Origin: JAHFPN01 sp036559465
GTDB lineage: Bacteria; Pseudomonadota; Alphaproteobacteria; Rhizobiales; Xanthobacteraceae
Assembly: GCA_036559465.1 (NCBI GenBank)
Contig: DATBTC010000103.1
Location: 1-64,000 of the forward strand
Direction: 5' to 3'
DNA length: 64,000 nucleotides
Positions 35,587-44,431 of this stretch are shown piece by piece (the first letter of the stretch is position 1; the number at the start of each line of letters is the position of its first letter). The position numbers and the translations under genes were made by a program. Below the pieces are notes generated by a model, which was given only the letters and a program-made list of their open reading frames with translations, had not been told where the DNA came from and did not search any database.

Positions 35587-35654
35587 GGGTGGCTCCTCAC
35601 CAAGAAGGCCATTCCACCGGCCTCCGCGTCAACCCAAAATCCCGTCAACTCGTC

Positions 35655-37655
35655 TCAACCATTGGCATGAAAGAAGTCGTAGACCGCCTTCGCGGTCGCG
35701 GCATTGACGCCGGGCACGGTTTCGAGGTCCGCAAGCGACGCCCGCTCGATCGCTTTCAGGGTGCCGAAGTGGTGCAGGAGAGCGCGTTTGCGCGCCGGGC
35801 CGATACCGGGGATTTCCTGCAGGCCGGAGCTGATGATATCGCGCTTGCGACGGGCCCGGTGCGATCCCACAGCGAAGCGGTGCGCCTCGTCGCGCAGCCG
35901 CTGAACGAAATACAGCACCGGGTCGCGCGGCTTGAGCCGGAACGGCTCCCGGCCCGGCGCATGGAACGTCTCGCGCCCGGCGTCGCGGTCCTCGCCTTTG
36001 GCCACCGCGATAAGCGGCACGTCGGTAACGCCGAGCGCGGTCAGCGTCTCGCGCGCGACGCTCAATTGCCCGCTGCCGCCGTCGATGATGACCAGGTCGG
36101 GCCAGGGCGAATCGGCGGCATCCTCCGGCGAGGCGGTCTCGCGGGGCGCCCCGGCCTTGAGCCGCGCGAAGCGCCGCCGCAGCACCTCGCGCATCATGCC
36201 GTAATCGTCCCCGGGCGCGAGATCCTCCGATTTGATGTTGAACTTGCGGTACTGGTTCTTCACCAAGCCGTCGGTCCCGGCCACCACCATGACGCCGACC
36301 GGGTTCGAGCCGGTGATGTGGCTGTTGTCATAGACTTCGATCCGGCGGGGCGGCTGCTCGAGCCCGAAGGTCTCGGCGAGCGCCTTCAGATGCCGCGCCT
36401 GCGAGGAGGCTTCGGCCATCCGGCGGCCGAGCGCCTCGCGCGCGTTCAGCAACGCGTGCTCCACCAGCGCCCGCTTTTCCATGCGCTGCGGTACCTGAAC
36501 CTCGATGCGATGGCCGGCGCGGGTGGACAGCGCCTCTTCCAGCAGCGTCTGGTCTTCGATCTCGTGCGAGAGCAACACGAGTCGCGGGCAGGGGCGGGTG
36601 TCATAGAACTGGGCGAGGAAGCTGCCGAGCACCTCGCCGGGTGAAAGCGAGCGGTCTGCGCGCGGGAAAAAGGCACGGTTGCCCCAGTTCAGGAAGGCGC
36701 GGAAGAAAAACACCTCGACGCAGGTAACCGCGCCGTCCTGATGTACGGCGAAGACATCCGCTTCCTCGACGCTGCTCGGATTGATGCCCTGCTGCGACTG
36801 GATAGTGGCGAGCGCCGCGATGCGGTCGCGGTAGAAAGCGGCGCGCTCGTAGTCCTGCGCCGTTGAAGCCCCTTCCATGGCGTGCGCGAGATCATCCTGG
36901 ACCTTGCGGCTCTTGCCCGAGAGGAAGTCGCGCGCTTCTTCCACCAGCTTGTTGTAGTCCTCGAGCGAAATCTCGCCGGTGCAGGGCGCCGAGCAGCGCT
37001 TGATCTGGAACAGCAGACACGGCCTCGTTCGATTCTCGTAAAACCCATCCGAGCACGAGCGCACAAGGAACGCGCGCTCGAGTGCGTTGATCGTGCGGTT
37101 GACGGCGCCGGGCGAGGCGAACGGCCCGAAATAGTCGCCGGGCAGGCTGCGTGCCCCGCGATGCTTCAGGATCTGCGGCGCGGCGTGGTTGGTGCGCAGC
37201 AGAATATAGGGAAAAGATTTGTCGTCGCGCAGGAACACATTGAACGGCGGAGCGAAGCGCCGGATCAGGTTGGCTTCGAGCAGCAGCGCCTCGGTCTCGG
37301 TCGCGGTCGAAATGCACTCCATGCTCGCGGTGGTCGCGATCATGCGTGCGATGCGGTTGGTGTGGCCATTGCCGCGCGCGTAGGAGATCACCCGCTTCTG
37401 CAGGCTCTTGGCCTTGCCGACATAGAGCACGTCGCCCTTGGCATCCATCATGCGGTAGACGCCGGGGCCGCTGGGCGCGAGACGCGCGAAGTGCAGGATC
37501 GCCTCGCGGCCGTGCGAAACAGCCTGGGGCTCGGGCGGCAGCTCGGGCAGAACGTCGCGGTCGATCTCGACCGGCAACGCCGCTTCCTCGGCTTCCGTCT
37601 CGTTCTGTTCTTCCGCCTCGATAGTCGGGTCGATGTCCCGCCGCTTCCCGTCCAT
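35655..37655 (-). CDS. uvrC: Excinuclease ABC subunit UvrC
   Basis: 666 residues. The GIY-YIG nuclease domain is SGPGVYRMMDAKGDVLYVGK (about residue 65). The UVR helix includes ARDFLSGKSRKVQDDLAHAM. The second nuclease half has RIEVYDNSHITGSNPVGVMV, IDGGSGQLSVARETL and HRFAVGSHRARRKRDIIS, and the C-terminal helix-hairpin-helix has LQEIPGIGPARKRALLHHFG. It makes both incisions in nucleotide excision repair. The start is uncertain: I use MDGKRRDIDPTIEAEEQ, the first codon with coding-like composition, but no good ribosome-binding site is seen. Confidence 0.95.
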   Translation of the reverse strand: MDGKRRDIDPTIEAEEQNETEAEEAALPVEIDRDVLPELPPEPQAVSHGREAILHFARLAPSGPGVYRMMDAKGDVLYVGKAKSLQKRVISYARGNGHTNRIARMIATTASMECISTATETEALLLEANLIRRFAPPFNVFLRDDKSFPYILLRTNHAAPQILKHRGARSLPGDYFGPFASPGAVNRTINALERAFLVRSCSDGFYENRTRPCLLFQIKRCSAPCTGEISLEDYNKLVEEARDFLSGKSRKVQDDLAHAMEGASTAQDYERAAFYRDRIAALATIQSQQGINPSSVEEADVFAVHQDGAVTCVEVFFFRAFLNWGNRAFFPRADRSLSPGEVLGSFLAQFYDTRPCPRLVLLSHEIEDQTLLEEALSTRAGHRIEVQVPQRMEKRALVEHALLNAREALGRRMAEASSQARHLKALAETFGLEQPPRRIEVYDNSHITGSNPVGVMVVAGTDGLVKNQYRKFNIKSEDLAPGDDYGMMREVLRRRFARLKAGAPRETASPEDAADSPWPDLVIIDGGSGQLSVARETLTALGVTDVPLIAVAKGEDRDAGRETFHAPGREPFRLKPRDPVLYFVQRLRDEAHRFAVGSHRARRKRDIISSGLQEIPGIGPARKRALLHHFGTLKAIERASLADLETVPGVNAATAKAVYDFFHANG

Positions 37656-37893
37656 GGCCGCAAAATAGGGATTTGCGCTGCTTCGGGCCAGCACCATCCC
37701 GGCAGACACCAAATGGCCGCGCTTCCGCCGCCGGCGGGTCATTCCCACGCCCGGCATCAACGCTTTGTTAGCCATAGGCGAAGAGATCGCAGGGAAACGG
37801 GGCGCCGGTAACAAATTCAATTCTCTTCAAAGCTTAAATGATCCCGAACGGACGGACTTCAGTTTTGTGTTCTGCGTAAAGAGGGGATTCAGC

Positions 37894-38514
37894 ATGAAGA
37901 AGCTGCTGATGGCCGCGGCGGTGGCCGTGCTGGCCACCAATGCGATGGCTGCGGACTTCCCGCGGCGGGCACCGGGACCGGTCTATGCCGATCCGATCGC
38001 CGCCCGCATTTTCGACTGGAGCGGGTTCTATCTCGGCGGCAATGTCGGCTACGGCTGGGGCAACATGGCCGACATCAGCACCAGCGGATTCCTCGGCGGC
38101 ATCCACGGCGGCTACAATTACATGTGGGCCAACGGCTTCCTGCTGGGCGCCGAGGCCGATCTCTCCGCTGCCAACGTCGCCGGCTCGGCCGGTCCGATGA
38201 ACGCCAACCTCGATTATTTTGGTACGATTCGCGGGCGCATCGGCTTCGCCGTCGATCGCATGCTGTTCTACGGCACCGTGGGTTGGGCTTGGGGCCGCGG
38301 CACGCTCGCCAATGGCGGTCTCAGCGACACCAGGGGGCACGGCGGTTGGGCATTCGGCGTCGGCGTCGAGGGCGCCATCACGCAGAACCTCGTCGCCCGC
38401 GTCGAGTACCTGCGCCTCAATCTCGGCGCGGAGACTTACGCCACCATCGTCGGCCCCGAGCGGACCGAGATCGACACCAACATCTTGCGCGTAGGCATGG
38501 CCTACAAATTCTAA
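37894..38514 (+). CDS. Outer membrane beta-barrel protein, Omp25/31-like (first copy)
   Basis: 206 residues from an ATG with AGAGGGGATTCAGC upstream. A signal peptide (1-21, ending AMAAD) leads to a barrel with IFDWSGFYLGGNVGYGWGNM, FLLGAEADLSAANVAG, RIGFAVDRMLFYGTVGWAWG and a C-terminal NILRVGMAYKF, ending in Phe as expected for outer-membrane insertion. This is the small-porin family abundant in Rhizobiales. It ends at its own terminator and is followed by a second related gene. Confidence 0.9.
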   Translation: MKKLLMAAAVAVLATNAMAADFPRRAPGPVYADPIAARIFDWSGFYLGGNVGYGWGNMADISTSGFLGGIHGGYNYMWANGFLLGAEADLSAANVAGSAGPMNANLDYFGTIRGRIGFAVDRMLFYGTVGWAWGRGTLANGGLSDTRGHGGWAFGVGVEGAITQNLVARVEYLRLNLGAETYATIVGPERTEIDTNILRVGMAYKF

Positions 38515-38535
38515 GCGCCTTCCGCGATCGGATTG

Positions 38536-38572
38536 GACGGGCCTCCGAGCGATCGAGGGCCCGTCTCGTTTT
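38536..38572 (+). terminator. Intrinsic terminator after first Omp25/31-like gene
   Basis: An eight-base-pair stem (GACGGGCC with GGCCCGTC, 14-base loop) is followed by TCGTTTTGG, 21 bases after the stop. The long loop makes it weaker than the one after the second copy. Confidence 0.65.
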
Positions 38573-38796
38573 GGTTGGCCGTCTAAGGAGGTTTGCGGAA
38601 TTCCGTCTGGCAGGTTGAAATGGCTGCCATTTTGTCGCAGCCCACACCAAGTAGATATTATTGTGCCCTCTTTCGCCAACTTTCCCAGGTTCCACAGCAG
38701 TTTCCTGGAAGGTGTTGCTCAAATGTCATCGACTCTTCGCCCGCCCCCACAATAGGTTGCTCTTCGGGCGGCAATAAGTTTCACAGGGGACCAAAA

Positions 38797-39525
38797 ATGA
38801 AGAAAGTTCTTGTTTTGGCGGCTGCAGCCGCAGCGCTTGCGTTCGCTGCGCCGGCGTCGGCAGCGGACATGCCGGTCAAGGGACCGCTACTCGCACCCGC
38901 ACCCGCTTACAGCTGGAACGGGTTCTATGTCGGCGTACATGTTGGTTACGCTTGGGCGAATCGGCGCGGCTGCTTCGACTTCGCATCGACGTCGGTCAAT
39001 TGTGGTACCGGCGATTTCGACGACACCTTCGATTATCAGCAATCCGGCCTGCTCGGGGGCGGGCAGATCGGCTATAATTGGATGTTCACGCCGAATTGGC
39101 TCATCGGGGTCGAGGCTGACGTGTCGGCCGTGGATATCAAGGGCACTCTCGCCTCTACTCCGCTCTTCGGGACGGCCGGCGGCGGCACGGGCAAGTGGAA
39201 TTATCTGGCGACCACGACCGCAAAAATCGGCTGGACCAACGGTCCGTGGCTGCTTTTTGCGAAAGGCGGCTGGGCGTTCAGCGAATTTCAATTCGCAGGA
39301 AACGTGGGCTGTAGCTTCAAATCAAACCATAGCGGCCCGCTCGCTGGTCTTGGCGTCGCGACGAAGCTCACACCCCGAGCGTCGGTCAGCCTGGAATACG
39401 ACCACATCTGGTTCGATACGACCAAAAATAACTGCTTTGCATTCGGATTCATTCCGGTTGCGGTCGAAACCAAGTCGGACATGGACGTGATCAAGCTTCG
39501 CCTCAACGTGCAGCTCGGCAACTAA
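38797..39525 (+). CDS. Outer membrane beta-barrel protein, Omp25/31-like (second copy)
   Basis: 242 residues, ATG preceded by AGGGGACC. Signal peptide 1-23 (ending ASAADM), then SYSWNGFYVGVHVGYAWANR-type strands, GLLGGGQIGYNWMFTPNWLI, GVEADVSAVDIKG, WTNGPWLLFAKGGWAFSEFQ and YDHIWFDTTK. It ends VIKLRLNVQLGN, so the last residue is Asn instead of the usual aromatic. Two cysteine pairs (near CFDFASTSVNC and GCSFKSNH with NCF) are unusual in the family. A strong terminator follows. Confidence 0.9.
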   Translation: MKKVLVLAAAAAALAFAAPASAADMPVKGPLLAPAPAYSWNGFYVGVHVGYAWANRRGCFDFASTSVNCGTGDFDDTFDYQQSGLLGGGQIGYNWMFTPNWLIGVEADVSAVDIKGTLASTPLFGTAGGGTGKWNYLATTTAKIGWTNGPWLLFAKGGWAFSEFQFAGNVGCSFKSNHSGPLAGLGVATKLTPRASVSLEYDHIWFDTTKNNCFAFGFIPVAVETKSDMDVIKLRLNVQLGN

Positions 39526-39553
39526 CCGCACGAAGAGTCTGAATCCTCGGAAG

Positions 39554-39583
39554 CGCTGGGCGAAAGCCCAGCGTTTCTTTTTT
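39554..39583 (+). terminator. Strong intrinsic terminator after second Omp gene
   Basis: A perfect eight-base-pair stem CGCTGGGC/GCCCAGCG closed by a GAAA tetraloop is followed directly by TTTCTTTTTT. Confidence 0.92.
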
Positions 39584-39591
39584 GAGTCCAC

Positions 39592-40194
39592 CTATTGCGG
39601 CTTGGTCTCGGCGAAGGCCGGCACCTTCCAGGCGAATTCGTCGAGCCAGCCGACCAGCTTCGGATAAGACGCCCGCCAGCGGCCCTCGAAGCGAAAATCC
39701 TGATAGCCCAGCGCGCAGGCCAGCGTGATGTGGCCGACGTGTAGCATCGGCTGGAACGGCGGCGGCGCTGCTTCCAGAAAGGCCAGCGCACGGCTCACCT
39801 TGCCGGTTTGATGCTCGATCCAGCGCGCCTCGTGCTTTTCCTTCGGCCGCCAGCGGCCCTCGTAGATCAGCAGGATCGAGGCATCGAGAATGCCGTCGCA
39901 CAGCGCGTGCAGGCGCTGCGCTGCGATGCGCTCCATGCCGCTGCGCGGCAGGATGCGCCCGCCACCCGCAAGTTCGTCGAAACATTCGAGAATGACGCGC
40001 GAGTCGTAGATCGCGGTGCCGTCGTCGAGGATGAGCACCGGAATCTTGCCGAGCGGGTTCTGCGCCCGCACGCTGTCCTTAGGATCGTTGGTGTCGGCGT
40101 TCTCGATCGTGACGCGATCGGCTAGGCCGCAGAGCGCGGCGCCAATCCGCGTCTTGCGCCCGAAGGGCGAAGCCAATGCGTTGCGCAAGATCAT
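39592..40194 (-). CDS. Glutathione S-transferase family protein
   Basis: 200 residues. The thioredoxin-like half has MILRNALASPFGRKTRIG, NPLGKIPVLILDDGTAIYDS and RVILECFDELAGG; the helical half ends LPWKVPAFAETKPQ-like. The Ser in the first helix (ASPFGRK) could activate glutathione. I choose the ATG at 40194, the usual family start; an ATG five codons upstream is also possible. The gene faces the Omp terminator. Substrate unknown. Confidence 0.88.
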   Translation of the reverse strand: MILRNALASPFGRKTRIGAALCGLADRVTIENADTNDPKDSVRAQNPLGKIPVLILDDGTAIYDSRVILECFDELAGGGRILPRSGMERIAAQRLHALCDGILDASILLIYEGRWRPKEKHEARWIEHQTGKVSRALAFLEAAPPPFQPMLHVGHITLACALGYQDFRFEGRWRASYPKLVGWLDEFAWKVPAFAETKPQ

Positions 40195-40228
40195 GATGTC
40201 CGCCCCCATCCTCGGCGAGATAACCCGC

Positions 40229-40441
40229 TCAAGCGGGCTGTAGATTAACAGCTTTGGGGCCCTTGCCGCGCTTATCGTCCTCTATTTCGAACGATACGCG
40301 CTGGCCTTCGTTGAGCGTGCCGAGGCCCGAGCTGGTTACGGCCGAAACATGGACGAATACGTCGCGGGTTCCGTCGTCCGGACGGATGAATCCGTAGCCT
40401 TTGTCGGTATTGAAGAACTTTACGGTGCCGGTGATCGCCAT
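40229..40441 (-). CDS. Cold-shock protein, CspA family
   Basis: 70 residues, single OB-fold. RNP1-like GYGFIRPDDG and RNP2-like DVFVHVSAV are intact after GTVKFFNTDK, ending KAVNLQPA. It binds single-stranded RNA/DNA. AAGGAGTGTGAGGCC precedes the ATG. The 188 bases upstream hold no gene and could form the long 5' leader usual for cold-shock mRNAs. A short CCCGC hairpin overlaps the stop codon. Confidence 0.94.
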   Translation of the reverse strand: MAITGTVKFFNTDKGYGFIRPDDGTRDVFVHVSAVTSSGLGTLNEGQRVSFEIEDDKRGKGPKAVNLQPA

Positions 40442-40629
40442 GGCCTCACACTCCTTACGCTTCCACACACAAGCGGACCCCCGCCGGAATCACCGGCGCT
40501 TGATGTTGCGATGGAAACGGAACCGGCAGACGCCTGCTCTCGACCACGCCCCGAACTTCAAGCTTGCGGACCCACAATTCGATATTTCCTAAGACATTCG
40601 CCTGCGGCTGAAAAGCCGTTCTGCGTTTC

Positions 40630-41481
40630 TCAGCGACCGCCCGCCAGCCAGTCGATGCGATAGCTACCCGAACCTTGCTGCGCGAGTGATTTTTTGAGTT
40701 GCGGAAAAACCACACTCAATTCCTGTTCGAGAATCCACGGCGGATTGATGGCAATCATTCCGCAGCCGACGAGCCGCTCGCCCGGACGGTGGGCAGCAAC
40801 CGCGAGTTCGATTCGTAAAATTTTCTCAATTCCGCTGCGCGAAAGCCGGCGCGCAAAGGCCTGCGTCTCGCGCGGCTCCTTGATCGGATACCAGGCCAGC
40901 AATATTCCCGTGGTCCAACGGCTGTGCGCCTCCTGCAATCCCGCTTCGAGCCGCGCGAATTCGTCCGCGGCCTCGAACGGCGGGTCGATCAGCACGAGCC
41001 CGCGCCGCTCCTTGGGCGGCACGAACGCTTTCAGCCCGGCCCAGCCGTCAATCGCGACCACTTTCGCGCGCCGATCACGGCCGACGTTCTTGATCAGCGC
41101 CGCGCGCTCCTCCGGATGCAGCTCGCAGAAAATCATGCGATCCTGCGGCCGCAGCAGCGTGCGCGCGATCAGCGGCGAGCCCGGATAGATTTTCGTCGCT
41201 TCGCCGGAATTGGCTGCGCGCACCAGCGAGAGATAAGGTTCGATCAGCACCGCCGCTTCGCCCGTAAGCGGCCGCTCGGCCAGGCGGCCGATGCCGCCGC
41301 GCCATTCGCCGGTGCGCGCGGCTTTGTCGCCGGATAGGTCGTAGCGCCCCGCGCCGGCATGAGTCTCGATCACGCGGAACGGCGTGTCCTTCTTCAAGAG
41401 GTGCAGAATCGTGCGCACCAGCACAACGTGCTTGAGCACGTCGGCGAAGCTTCCGGCATGGAAGGCGTGGCGGTAATTCAA
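40630..41481 (-). CDS. rlmJ: 23S rRNA (adenine(2030)-N6)-methyltransferase RlmJ
   Basis: 283 residues from a TTG start. The family begins (M)NYRHAFHAGSFADVLKHVVL and contains VIETHAGAGRYDL, the catalytic LVLIDPPFEAADEFARL (DPPF motif) and GILLAWYPIKEPRETQAFAR. It methylates A2030 of 23S rRNA. The TTG overlaps the stop of the RNase T2 gene (TTGA), which supports this start. The open frame continues far upstream but is a shadow of the RNase gene. Confidence 0.94.
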   Translation of the reverse strand: MNYRHAFHAGSFADVLKHVVLVRTILHLLKKDTPFRVIETHAGAGRYDLSGDKAARTGEWRGGIGRLAERPLTGEAAVLIEPYLSLVRAANSGEATKIYPGSPLIARTLLRPQDRMIFCELHPEERAALIKNVGRDRRAKVVAIDGWAGLKAFVPPKERRGLVLIDPPFEAADEFARLEAGLQEAHSRWTTGILLAWYPIKEPRETQAFARRLSRSGIEKILRIELAVAAHRPGERLVGCGMIAINPPWILEQELSVVFPQLKKSLAQQGSGSYRIDWLAGGR

Positions 41482-42152
41482 AGCCGTTGCGCGGCTCCGC
41501 GGATCGGCGGCATCACGATGCGCGGCTCGCGGCAGGCGCGCCGGTCCACCTCGGGGCAGGGGCGGAACGCGAGATCCTTGGCCATGCAGATGCGCACTTC
41601 GCGCAGATAGCGCCGGTCGCAATCCACCGCGATCATGTCGCGCTCGAGCCCCGGGTTGGCGGCCATGAATGCCGTCTCCACCTCGTTCGGCGACACCATG
41701 CGGTAGTCGTCGAGGCGGCGGAAGGATTCGGGGATCGTCACCCGCTCGCGCGCGCGCCGTACTAGGGCGAAATAGCCCTCGAGCGGCAGCCCGGAGCAGG
41801 TGCCGTGCTTGCGCCATTCATGAATGATGAGCTGGCGGCTCGGCATCAGCTCGAGCATCGAGCGCAGCAGCGGCTCCGCGATCCAGTCCGCCCGTTGCTG
41901 GCAGAATTGCGGATAGCCGCGTTCATGTTGCGGCCACAGGCCGTGCACCACGAAGGAGAATGGCCGCCCCTGCGAGCACTGGGCGGGATCGGCGCGGCGC
42001 GCGCTTTCGCAATAGGACGGCGACCAGGAGAGCGACAGCACGTAGAAATCGAATCGCCCGGGCTCGTCGCCACGCCTTTGCGCTTGCGCCGGCAACGCGG
42101 CGGCAAGCAGCAGGACGACCGAGAGGAACGCGAAGGCTACGCGGCTACGCAT
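41478..42152 (-). CDS. Secreted ribonuclease T2
   Basis: 224 residues. A signal peptide (1-24, ending AQAQ) is followed by FDFYVLSLSWSPSYCES, the first active-site box FVVHGLWPQ and the second HEWRKHGTCSGL, each with its catalytic His; several cysteines could form disulfides. It would degrade RNA in the periplasm or outside the cell. It is translationally coupled to rlmJ, so an RNA-degrading and an rRNA-modifying enzyme share a transcript. Confidence 0.93.
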   Translation of the reverse strand: MRSRVAFAFLSVVLLLAAALPAQAQRRGDEPGRFDFYVLSLSWSPSYCESARRADPAQCSQGRPFSFVVHGLWPQHERGYPQFCQQRADWIAEPLLRSMLELMPSRQLIIHEWRKHGTCSGLPLEGYFALVRRARERVTIPESFRRLDDYRMVSPNEVETAFMAANPGLERDMIAVDCDRRYLREVRICMAKDLAFRPCPEVDRRACREPRIVMPPIRGAAQRL

Positions 42153-42161
42153 GGATCGCGA

Positions 42162-42620
42162 TTAGGGCCGGGCCATCTTGCAGTTCGGGGCATAGGCGAG
42201 GTTGCGGTCATAGCCCGTCACGCACCATTCGACGCCCCAGCTCGCTCCGATGAAGCCCAGGTCCTCGGCGATCGAATAGAACACCGTGGAAGCGCGGCCG
42301 TTCGAGAGCGTGACGCGCGCGCTGCAGTAACGCCGCGGAATCGCCTCATGGCCCCACGGCCGGAAGGCGATCTCGCGCACCTTGTCGAACCCGGTGATGG
42401 CGAGGTCCGAGACCCAAAACGTACCTTCCTTCTGCGCGAACCGGCCGGAAATCCTGCCGAGCGCACTCGCGTCGTCGCAGGCCGGCAGGTTGCCGTCGTA
42501 ACGCGGGCCGGACATCCAGAAGTTCATCTCGAGCCAGCTAGCGGCCGGCGCCGGCTGCGTTACCGCGGCAAGCGTCAGCGCCGCGCCGAACGTGGTTGCG
42601 AGAATAGTGCGAACGCCCAT
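42162..42620 (-). CDS. Exported protein of unknown function
   Basis: 152 residues with a signal peptide (1-27, ending APAAS). The mature part is rich in aromatic residues and has four cysteines: NLPACDD, RRYCSARV, GVEWCVTGYD and APNCKMARP. Disulfide bonding is therefore likely. I recall similar exported proteins in Bradyrhizobium-like genomes without a function. It lies nine bases upstream of the RNase T2 gene and is probably its operon partner. Confidence 0.75.
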   Translation of the reverse strand: MGVRTILATTFGAALTLAAVTQPAPAASWLEMNFWMSGPRYDGNLPACDDASALGRISGRFAQKEGTFWVSDLAITGFDKVREIAFRPWGHEAIPRRYCSARVTLSNGRASTVFYSIAEDLGFIGASWGVEWCVTGYDRNLAYAPNCKMARP

Positions 42621-42762
42621 GGCCGCCTCCTGATCCGCGCGAAACGATGCGGCGGGGAAGCGCGCCGGTCAAGGTTTCGCCCGATCTGACCTGTGGGGAG
42701 CTGCCGAAAGACGGAGATTTTGCTCTCTTGCGCGAAAAGGCACGGCCTTCTAGCTTGCCGCC

Positions 42763-43332
42763 ATGTTCACCCTCGAATCCCGTGCCGAGAAGCTCGCCGC
42801 GCTCTTGCTTGCCCTGCTGATGGCGGCCACGCGCGTGCATCATTTCGGCGTCGGCGCCATCGCGCCCGACGCCTCCACCGCGGTCTATTTCCTCGCCGGT
42901 CTCGCGCTGGCGAGCCCCTGGTGGCTGTTGGCCTTTCTCGCCGAGGCGGTGCTGCTCGATATCTTCGCGATCGGGATCGCCGGCGTCGCCGATGCGTGTG
43001 TCAGCGGCGGCTATCCATTGCTCGCGCCGGCCTATGGCGCGCTGTGGCTCGCGGGCCGCTTGATGCGCAGGGCCGAGCGGCTCGATTGGCTGACGGCTGG
43101 GAAATTCGTCTGCGCGATCACCGGCGGCGTTGCCGCCTTCTTCGTGATCTCCAATATCGGCTATTTCTTCGGCAGCGAATTCTATGCGCTCGGTGTGCCG
43201 GAATATACCCGCCGGGTCAGCCGCTACTTCTCCTATTACGAAATCGTGACGCTCTGCTACAGCGCTGCTGGAATCGCAGCCCTCGCATACGTCGCACGCA
43301 TGCGGCCAAGTTTTCGTCCCCTCGCGCGCTGA
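42763..43332 (+). CDS. Polytopic membrane protein, possible transporter S-component-like
   Basis: 189 residues with about five hydrophobic helices (for example LAALLLALLMAATRVHHFG, TAVYFLAGLALASPWWLLAF, GYPLLAPAYGALWLAG, FVCAITGGVAAFFVISNIGY). Conserved-looking His pairs (RVHHFG) and aromatic residues in loops suggest ligand or metal handling, but this is weak. It resembles small S-component or DUF6580-type proteins by size and topology only. It is divergent from the exported protein gene. Confidence 0.7.
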   Translation: MFTLESRAEKLAALLLALLMAATRVHHFGVGAIAPDASTAVYFLAGLALASPWWLLAFLAEAVLLDIFAIGIAGVADACVSGGYPLLAPAYGALWLAGRLMRRAERLDWLTAGKFVCAITGGVAAFFVISNIGYFFGSEFYALGVPEYTRRVSRYFSYYEIVTLCYSAAGIAALAYVARMRPSFRPLAR

Positions 43333-43492
43333 TCCGGTACGCCGCGGAATTCCCGTAAAATTTTGGGCAAACGAGGCCTAAGTCCGCCATTACTTTGCCA
43401 CGGAATTCGCTGGGTTCCATCCGAAACCAAATCTCTCCATGCGCGTTAAGTCCTAGTGGTTGGGCGGCTCATGCTGTTCAAAGGAGAATCCA

Positions 43493-43867
43493 ATGAAAGC
43501 TTATCTTCGCGCCGGCGCCATCCTTGTGGCGCTGATCAGCACGCTGGGTATTGCCGCGGCGCAGCAGAGTCCCGGGACTTCCAGAGAGCCCGCGACGATG
43601 GGCGGCAAGCCGGAGCTTCAGCTTACGACCCAGCAAAAGTCGCAGGTGTATAAGCTGATCATGAGCGAGCGTAGTCAGCCGGCGCCGGCCGGCGTCTCGT
43701 TGCGGATCGGCGCCAAGGTGCCGGGGACCGTGCAACTCAACGATGTTCCCGAGAGCATCCATTCGGAAATCCCGGGTGTACGGCAGTACAAGTATATAGT
43801 CGTGCAGAACCAAGTCGCGCTGATCGATCCTCAAACGACCGAGGTGATCGAGATCATCCGCCAGTAA
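43493..43867 (+). CDS. DUF1236 domain-containing exported protein
   Basis: 124 residues, ATG preceded by AAAGGAGAATCCA. A signal peptide (1-23, ending AAAQQ) is followed by the DUF1236 pattern LTTQQKSQVYKLIMSERS, LRIGAKVPGTVQLNDVPESI and YKYIVVQNQVALIDPQTTEV. DUF1236 proteins are small Rhizobiales envelope proteins of unknown role. It is followed by a strong terminator. Confidence 0.87.
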   Translation: MKAYLRAGAILVALISTLGIAAAQQSPGTSREPATMGGKPELQLTTQQKSQVYKLIMSERSQPAPAGVSLRIGAKVPGTVQLNDVPESIHSEIPGVRQYKYIVVQNQVALIDPQTTEVIEIIRQ

Positions 43868-43884
43868 TGCATGCGACCTGATGG

Positions 43885-43915
43885 AAATGGCCCCGGCAAC
43901 GGGGCCATTTTCTTT
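43885..43915 (+). terminator. Intrinsic terminator after DUF1236 gene
   Basis: An 11-base-pair stem AAATGGCCCCG/CGGGGCCATTT closed by GCAA, followed by TCTTT. The A-run on the other side lets it serve the convergent gene too. Confidence 0.85.
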
Positions 43916-44309
43916 AGCGACCGGATTTTCTCACGAAGTTGTTCACGACCGTGGGCAGCGCGTCGAGATAGGGCCCCATGAAAAAAATCTCGCCGGTACC
44001 TGCGCCATAAATCCGGTCGTGCTCTTCGATTAGCGCACGTACGGCGGCAAGGCACGTGGGGATCGAATCCACGATCAAGTCGTTGACGTTGCCGCGCTTG
44101 ACTTGCTCCTCGAAGCGGGGATCGGCCGTAACGAAGCGAGCGACGCATTCATTGGCGGTGCGGATCAAAGGCTGCATGGTTGCCCGCTGCTCCTGCGTCG
44201 ACATGCCGAGGCCGGGCACAACCGTAGCCGCATCGGGCATTACCCGATCGACCGCGACATTAACGACGAGCGATAGGCCGACGAGCGCCCCCAGCGCCGC
44301 GAGAGTCAT
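43914..44309 (-). CDS. Exported or membrane-anchored protein of unknown function
   Basis: 131 residues from an ATG with GGAGGTGCA upstream. An N-terminal hydrophobic segment (MTLAALGALVGLSLVVNVAV) is an anchor or signal. The soluble domain has GMSTQEQRATMQPLIRTANE, CVARFVTADPRFEEQVKRGN and CLAAVRALIEEHDRIYGAGT, mostly helical, with two cysteines. No family recognised. A longer frame upstream adds 19 residues without support. Confidence 0.7.
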   Translation of the reverse strand: MTLAALGALVGLSLVVNVAVDRVMPDAATVVPGLGMSTQEQRATMQPLIRTANECVARFVTADPRFEEQVKRGNVNDLIVDSIPTCLAAVRALIEEHDRIYGAGTGEIFFMGPYLDALPTVVNNFVRKSGR

Positions 44310-44431
44310 TGCACCTCCAGCCCCGACTACGCACTTTCTATATTCCCGGAGGAGGGGTTCCGGCAACCCGTACCTTTGACGTGGAGGCTAAAAAAATCCA
44401 GCCGCAAAGGCGGAATACTCCTTGAGACCAC

